From the NCBI GenBank assembly GCA_012523095.1, contig JAAYJE010000117.1, positions 1-44,584 on the forward strand: a stretch of DNA of 44,584 nucleotides, given 5' to 3'. Below, piece by piece: positions 41,760 through 44,584 of this stretch. Source of the stretch: Actinomycetota bacterium. Its GTDB lineage: Bacteria; Actinomycetota; Thermoleophilia; RBG-16-64-13. The number at the start of each line of letters is the position of its first letter. Position 1 is the first letter of the stretch. The position numbers and the translations under genes were made by a program. A model generated the notes under the pieces. That model was not told the DNA's origin. It did not search any database and worked only from the letters and a program-made list of their open reading frames with translations.

Positions 41760-42203
41760 TCAGCGGGTGAAGCGCAGCGCTCCTGTCGGGCAGACGTCGG
41801 TGCAGATGGGTTGCTTGTCTTCCGCAAGCCGGTCCGAACACAGGTCGCAGAGATGCATGATACCGTCGAGGTCGAAAGCCGGAACGTCGAAGGGGCAGGC
41901 TTCCAGACAATCTCGGCAACCGTTGCACTTGGTCGCGTCGACCTTGACGATACCGTCGACCGGGTCTCTGCTGAGGGCTCCCGGCACGCAGACGGGGATG
42001 CAGGGGGCGTCCAGGCAGTGCCGGCAGGCCGCAGAGTGGAAGGTGCGGGTCACCTGCGGGAACGTCCCCGTGGCCACCTCATAGACCTTGCGCAGTTTGA
42101 AGTCGCCCGGAGCGATACCACGCCACTGCTTGCAGGCGATCTCACACGTGTAACACTTGATGCACCGCTGGGGGTCGTGGATGAAAGCGTAGTCTTCCGG
42201 CAT
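41760..42203 (-). CDS. Four-cluster ferredoxin subunit of a molybdopterin oxidoreductase
   Basis: A 147-residue electron-transfer subunit of the DmsB/PhsB/NrfC type. Four [4Fe-4S] cysteine sets are visible: Cys14/17/20/24, Cys60/63/68/72, Cys93/96/99/103 and Cys119/122/134/138. There is no signal peptide and no membrane helix, so it is cytoplasmic. ATG 42203 lies two bases after the catalytic-subunit stop with GGGAAGGGGCG upstream; longer in-frame starts would overlap the large subunit. No membrane-anchor gene follows, which suggests that electrons go to or come from soluble carriers, or that an anchor lies elsewhere. Confidence 0.92.
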   Translation of the reverse strand: MPEDYAFIHDPQRCIKCYTCEIACKQWRGIAPGDFKLRKVYEVATGTFPQVTRTFHSAACRHCLDAPCIPVCVPGALSRDPVDGIVKVDATKCNGCRDCLEACPFDVPAFDLDGIMHLCDLCSDRLAEDKQPICTDVCPTGALRFTR

Positions 42204-42205
42204 GC

Positions 42206-44437
42206 CTACGCCCCTTCCCATCGGCTGATCTTGACCAGTGTCTGTTTGGCCATCTGTGAGTAGAACCTGTCGTACAGGCTCTCGTCCGAGTTGTATAGGT
42301 TGTTGACTTCGCCGCCGCCGTCGAAGACATCGTAGCCGGGCAGTCCCAGCTCGTCGCACGACTGCCACCAACCCCGCTTGGTCATGAGCACCTCCGGTGA
42401 GATCCCGGGGAAGTACTCAGCCTTGAACCGGCTCCAACCGTGGGGTGACTCAACCCGTACCCAGTCGCCGTCGCCGATACCGTATTTCTCCGCGGTGGCG
42501 GGATTGATCTTCAGCCAGGGGTACGGCTGCAGCTCTCTCAAGTAGGCGGTGTTGTGTAAGTAGCTGTGCTGTGAGAGGCGGTGGGCGTGCACGTCGCTCA
42601 GGATCAGGGGGTACTCTTCTGCTAATTCAGGAGTCTCGGCGATGCCCTCGGGAGGACCCTGGTATTCGGGGAAGTAGGGGAGAACGCCGTCTTTGATGTT
42701 GTCTTCCTTGCCCCCGATCAGGTCGTTGCGGCACTGGACCTTGCCGTGAGGCAGGTCTTTGAAGAGCAGAGAGTATTCGCCGCGCTCGGGCGGAGGGGAA
42801 GATGGCGCCTCCACCAGCATGCCGCCGGGGTTCTCACGGAGTTGATCCGGCGTCACTCCAAAGGGGGCGAGCATGTCCCTCATCATGCCGTCCATGCTGC
42901 CCTGCCAGAAATGCTCACCGTAGCCCACGCGGACGGCCAGGTCGAGATAGAAACGCCAGTCGCTCCGCGATTCTTCCAGCGGCTCCACCACCTGGTTGTA
43001 CTTGCCCAGCCAGACGCCCCGGGCAGTCCTTCTGACGGCGAAGAAGTCGTCCTGCTCGTAACTGGTGCAGGCGGGCAGCACGATGTCGGCATAGTCCACG
43101 TGCGGAGCGTGAGATACGTCCATCACGAACATGAAGTCGAGCTTCTTGAGCGCCTCAGCCACCTTCCTTGGATTCCGGGTGGCCGAGAGCGGGTTGCTGC
43201 AGCTTGCGTTGAGCACGCGAAGCGGATAGGGCTTCTCGGTAAGGATGCTCATAAGGCCTTTGTAGTAGGCGGTAGTGGGGCCGTTCTCCCAATTCCCGGC
43301 GGTCTGGTACCAGATAGGGCTCTCGGGGGCCACCAGCCGCTTCACCAGGTCGGCCGGCGCCAGCTCGTCCAAGGTGGAGATGGTGGGTTCGGCAAGGCCT
43401 CCGGGTGGAGGAGCGCACTGGCCGCCGGGCACGTCGAGGTTGCCGGTGATGGCTGCTATCAGGCAGATGGCGCGGATGGTGGAGGTGCCGTCGTTGGCCT
43501 GGTCGCCGACGCCGTTGCCCATCCGGATGAAGGTGGGGCGGGTCGTGCCGATAAGCCGAGCGGCTTCGCGGATCTGCTCGGCCGTCAAGCCCGTGATGGG
43601 CGCCGCCCATTCAGGCGTGAAGCCGACGACGTGACCGGCGAGATCGTCAAAACCATGGCACCATTCCGCGACGAACGCCTTATCGTACAAGCCTTCAGCG
43701 ATGAGCACGTTCAGGAAGGCCAGGGCGAGGGCGCAGTCGGTGCCCGGGCGGACGGGTAGCCAGACGTCGGCCTTCGTTCCCAGAGGATCTAACATCGGGC
43801 GGATATCAAGCAGCTTGGTACCACCCTGCAAAGCGTTCAGGATGGCGCGGGGAATGCCCTGGTTTACCCCCGAGTTCTCCACGTTCGCGCCCCAATTGAC
43901 GATAAGTCCGGTCTTGCTCCAATCGTCCGGAGCCATGCTGACGTAGCCTACCGTGATCTTCATGGCCGCCATCCGCGGCGTCGCGCAGATGGCGCTGTGC
44001 ATGTAGTTGGGACTGCCGTGCACGTTGAGGAAACGTCGTCCGAGGGTGGCGAGAACCGGCCAGTATTCGGGGGAGAGCACACCGTACGACTCAGGCCCGT
44101 ACTTCTCCTTGGTCTCCTTGAGCTTGTCCGCGATAGTATCGAGTGCTTCGCTCCAGCTGATACGCAGGAATCGGCCTTCCCCCTTGGCCCCGATCCTCTT
44201 CAGTGGGTGCCTTAAGCGGTCGCCGGCATATACGAATTGAGGGCCGGTGAGACCCTTCGCGCAGAGCGAGGTGGAGCCGGGCATGCCGTTGTTGAAGGAC
44301 GCCGGGTTGCCCTCTACTCTGACGAACCGGCCGTCTTTCACGTGGCAAAGCAGCCCGCAGCGGGGTTTGTAGGAGCCGCAACCGTGGCAGAAAGTGGGAA
44401 TCACCTTATCGGCGGCCCGATCCTGAATCACGCTCAA
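42206..44437 (-). CDS. Molybdopterin-dependent oxidoreductase catalytic subunit (DMSO-reductase family, cytoplasmic)
   Basis: A 743-residue catalytic subunit binding bis-molybdopterin guanine dinucleotide and probably a [4Fe-4S] cluster. N-terminal cysteines are Cys17, Cys20, Cys27, Cys31 and Cys59; the C-x2-C-x6-C-x3-C-x27-C pattern departs from the usual C-x2-C-x3-C-x26-C. Cys151 in HSAICATPR is the likely metal ligand. Later motifs include NWGANVENSG, the LDIRPMLDPLGTKADVWLPVRPGTD segment, and the C-terminal LSDVHAHRLSQHS and WVRVESPHG of the cofactor-binding domain. No twin-arginine signal is present, so it is cytoplasmic. TTG 44437 follows AGGAGG at good spacing; GTG 44431 is possible. 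The substrate is unknown; hydroxylated aromatics, sulfur or arsenic compounds are candidates. Confidence 0.9.
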   Translation of the reverse strand: MSVIQDRAADKVIPTFCHGCGSYKPRCGLLCHVKDGRFVRVEGNPASFNNGMPGSTSLCAKGLTGPQFVYAGDRLRHPLKRIGAKGEGRFLRISWSEALDTIADKLKETKEKYGPESYGVLSPEYWPVLATLGRRFLNVHGSPNYMHSAICATPRMAAMKITVGYVSMAPDDWSKTGLIVNWGANVENSGVNQGIPRAILNALQGGTKLLDIRPMLDPLGTKADVWLPVRPGTDCALALAFLNVLIAEGLYDKAFVAEWCHGFDDLAGHVVGFTPEWAAPITGLTAEQIREAARLIGTTRPTFIRMGNGVGDQANDGTSTIRAICLIAAITGNLDVPGGQCAPPPGGLAEPTISTLDELAPADLVKRLVAPESPIWYQTAGNWENGPTTAYYKGLMSILTEKPYPLRVLNASCSNPLSATRNPRKVAEALKKLDFMFVMDVSHAPHVDYADIVLPACTSYEQDDFFAVRRTARGVWLGKYNQVVEPLEESRSDWRFYLDLAVRVGYGEHFWQGSMDGMMRDMLAPFGVTPDQLRENPGGMLVEAPSSPPPERGEYSLLFKDLPHGKVQCRNDLIGGKEDNIKDGVLPYFPEYQGPPEGIAETPELAEEYPLILSDVHAHRLSQHSYLHNTAYLRELQPYPWLKINPATAEKYGIGDGDWVRVESPHGWSRFKAEYFPGISPEVLMTKRGWWQSCDELGLPGYDVFDGGGEVNNLYNSDESLYDRFYSQMAKQTLVKISRWEGA

Positions 44438-44507
44438 GAGGTCCTCCTATACCAGCACTCCCCTACAAAAGAATAACAGCAGGCCCACCTTTGTGTGTAC
44501 ACTCTGT

Positions 44508-44584
44508 CGGCGCCATCCGGCGCCATCCGGCGCCATCCGGCGCCATCCGGCGCCATCCGGCGCCATCCGGCGCCATCCGGCGCC
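44508..44584. repeat. 10-bp tandem repeat array running off the window
   Basis: The unit CGCCATCCGG is repeated exactly from 44511 to 44580 (seven copies), with a partial copy to the edge and CGG before it. Each unit contains the palindrome GGCGCC. The period is not a multiple of three, so a constant-frame protein repeat is unlikely. Its full length and other flank are not visible. Confidence 0.95.

Noticed and set aside
44508-44584. CRISPR-like repeats at the right edge
   Set aside because: Units are contiguous 10-mers with no spacers and no cas genes are in the window.

Overview
The window is about 44.6 kb of GC-rich, gene-dense bacterial DNA and looks like a chromosomal contig from a deep-branching, probably anaerobic or facultative member of the Actinomycetota. 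The evidence is the actinobacterial order rpsA-tail / coaE / uvrB, an IS1380-type transposase remnant, TANNNT-like -10 elements, futalosine-route menaquinone genes (mqnB, mqnD), a cytoplasmic molybdopterin/iron-sulfur enzyme, a TRAP transporter, and many GTG or TTG starts joined by GTGA/ATGA overlaps. The species is not determined; a Coriobacteriia-, Thermoleophilia- or OPB41-like lineage is an inference only.

Layout. 1-3.7 kb: the acidic C-terminal tail of a probable ribosomal protein S1, a terminator-like hairpin, then coaE, a lytic transglycosylase and uvrB. 3.8-6.9 kb: a three-gene TRAP transporter with a strong hairpin after the binding-protein gene. 7.0-13.6 kb: a TetR repressor divergent from a branched-chain amino-acid-type ABC transporter operon (livK-H-M-G-F) ending in a DUF169 gene; a near-consensus promoter contains a palindrome that is the likely TetR operator. 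13.7-16.6 kb: leuS carrying three Ala/Gly/Pro inserts. 16.7-18.5 kb: a decayed accessory patch with a small lipoprotein gene, an IS1380 transposase fragment and a short broken second leuS fragment. 18.5-20.5 kb: a DHA2-type exporter and a small conserved protein. 20.8-24.4 kb: acs (minus) and a beta-CASP metallo-beta-lactamase nuclease (plus). 24.4-27.4 kb: a zinc alcohol dehydrogenase, mqnB and mqnD. 27.4-32.3 kb: an ABC-F ATPase, an orphan LarA-family nickel-pincer enzyme, yajQ and an alpha/beta hydrolase. 32.4-38.8 kb: comEA-comEC-holA, rpsT (minus) and murJ. 38.8-44.4 kb, all minus: a PAS-PAS-GGDEF cyclase, a GNAT acetyltransferase/HDAC-like deacetylase pair, and a four-cluster ferredoxin subunit with its molybdopterin catalytic subunit. 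The window ends inside a 10-bp tandem repeat.

How the parts may work together. Import of organic acids or amino acids (TRAP, LIV), acetate activation (Acs), menaquinone synthesis and a molybdoenzyme suggest an anaerobic, respiration-capable, organic-acid-using organism. The strongest leads are: the TetR/operator/LIV/DUF169 module; the GNAT plus deacetylase operon, which resembles AcuA/AcuC control of Acs; the orphan LarA homologue with all four expected catalytic residues; the cytoplasmic molybdoenzyme with unusual cysteine spacing; the low-complexity inserts that recur in housekeeping enzymes; and the leuS and IS1380 debris. No CRISPR array, tRNA, rRNA or intact insertion sequence was seen.
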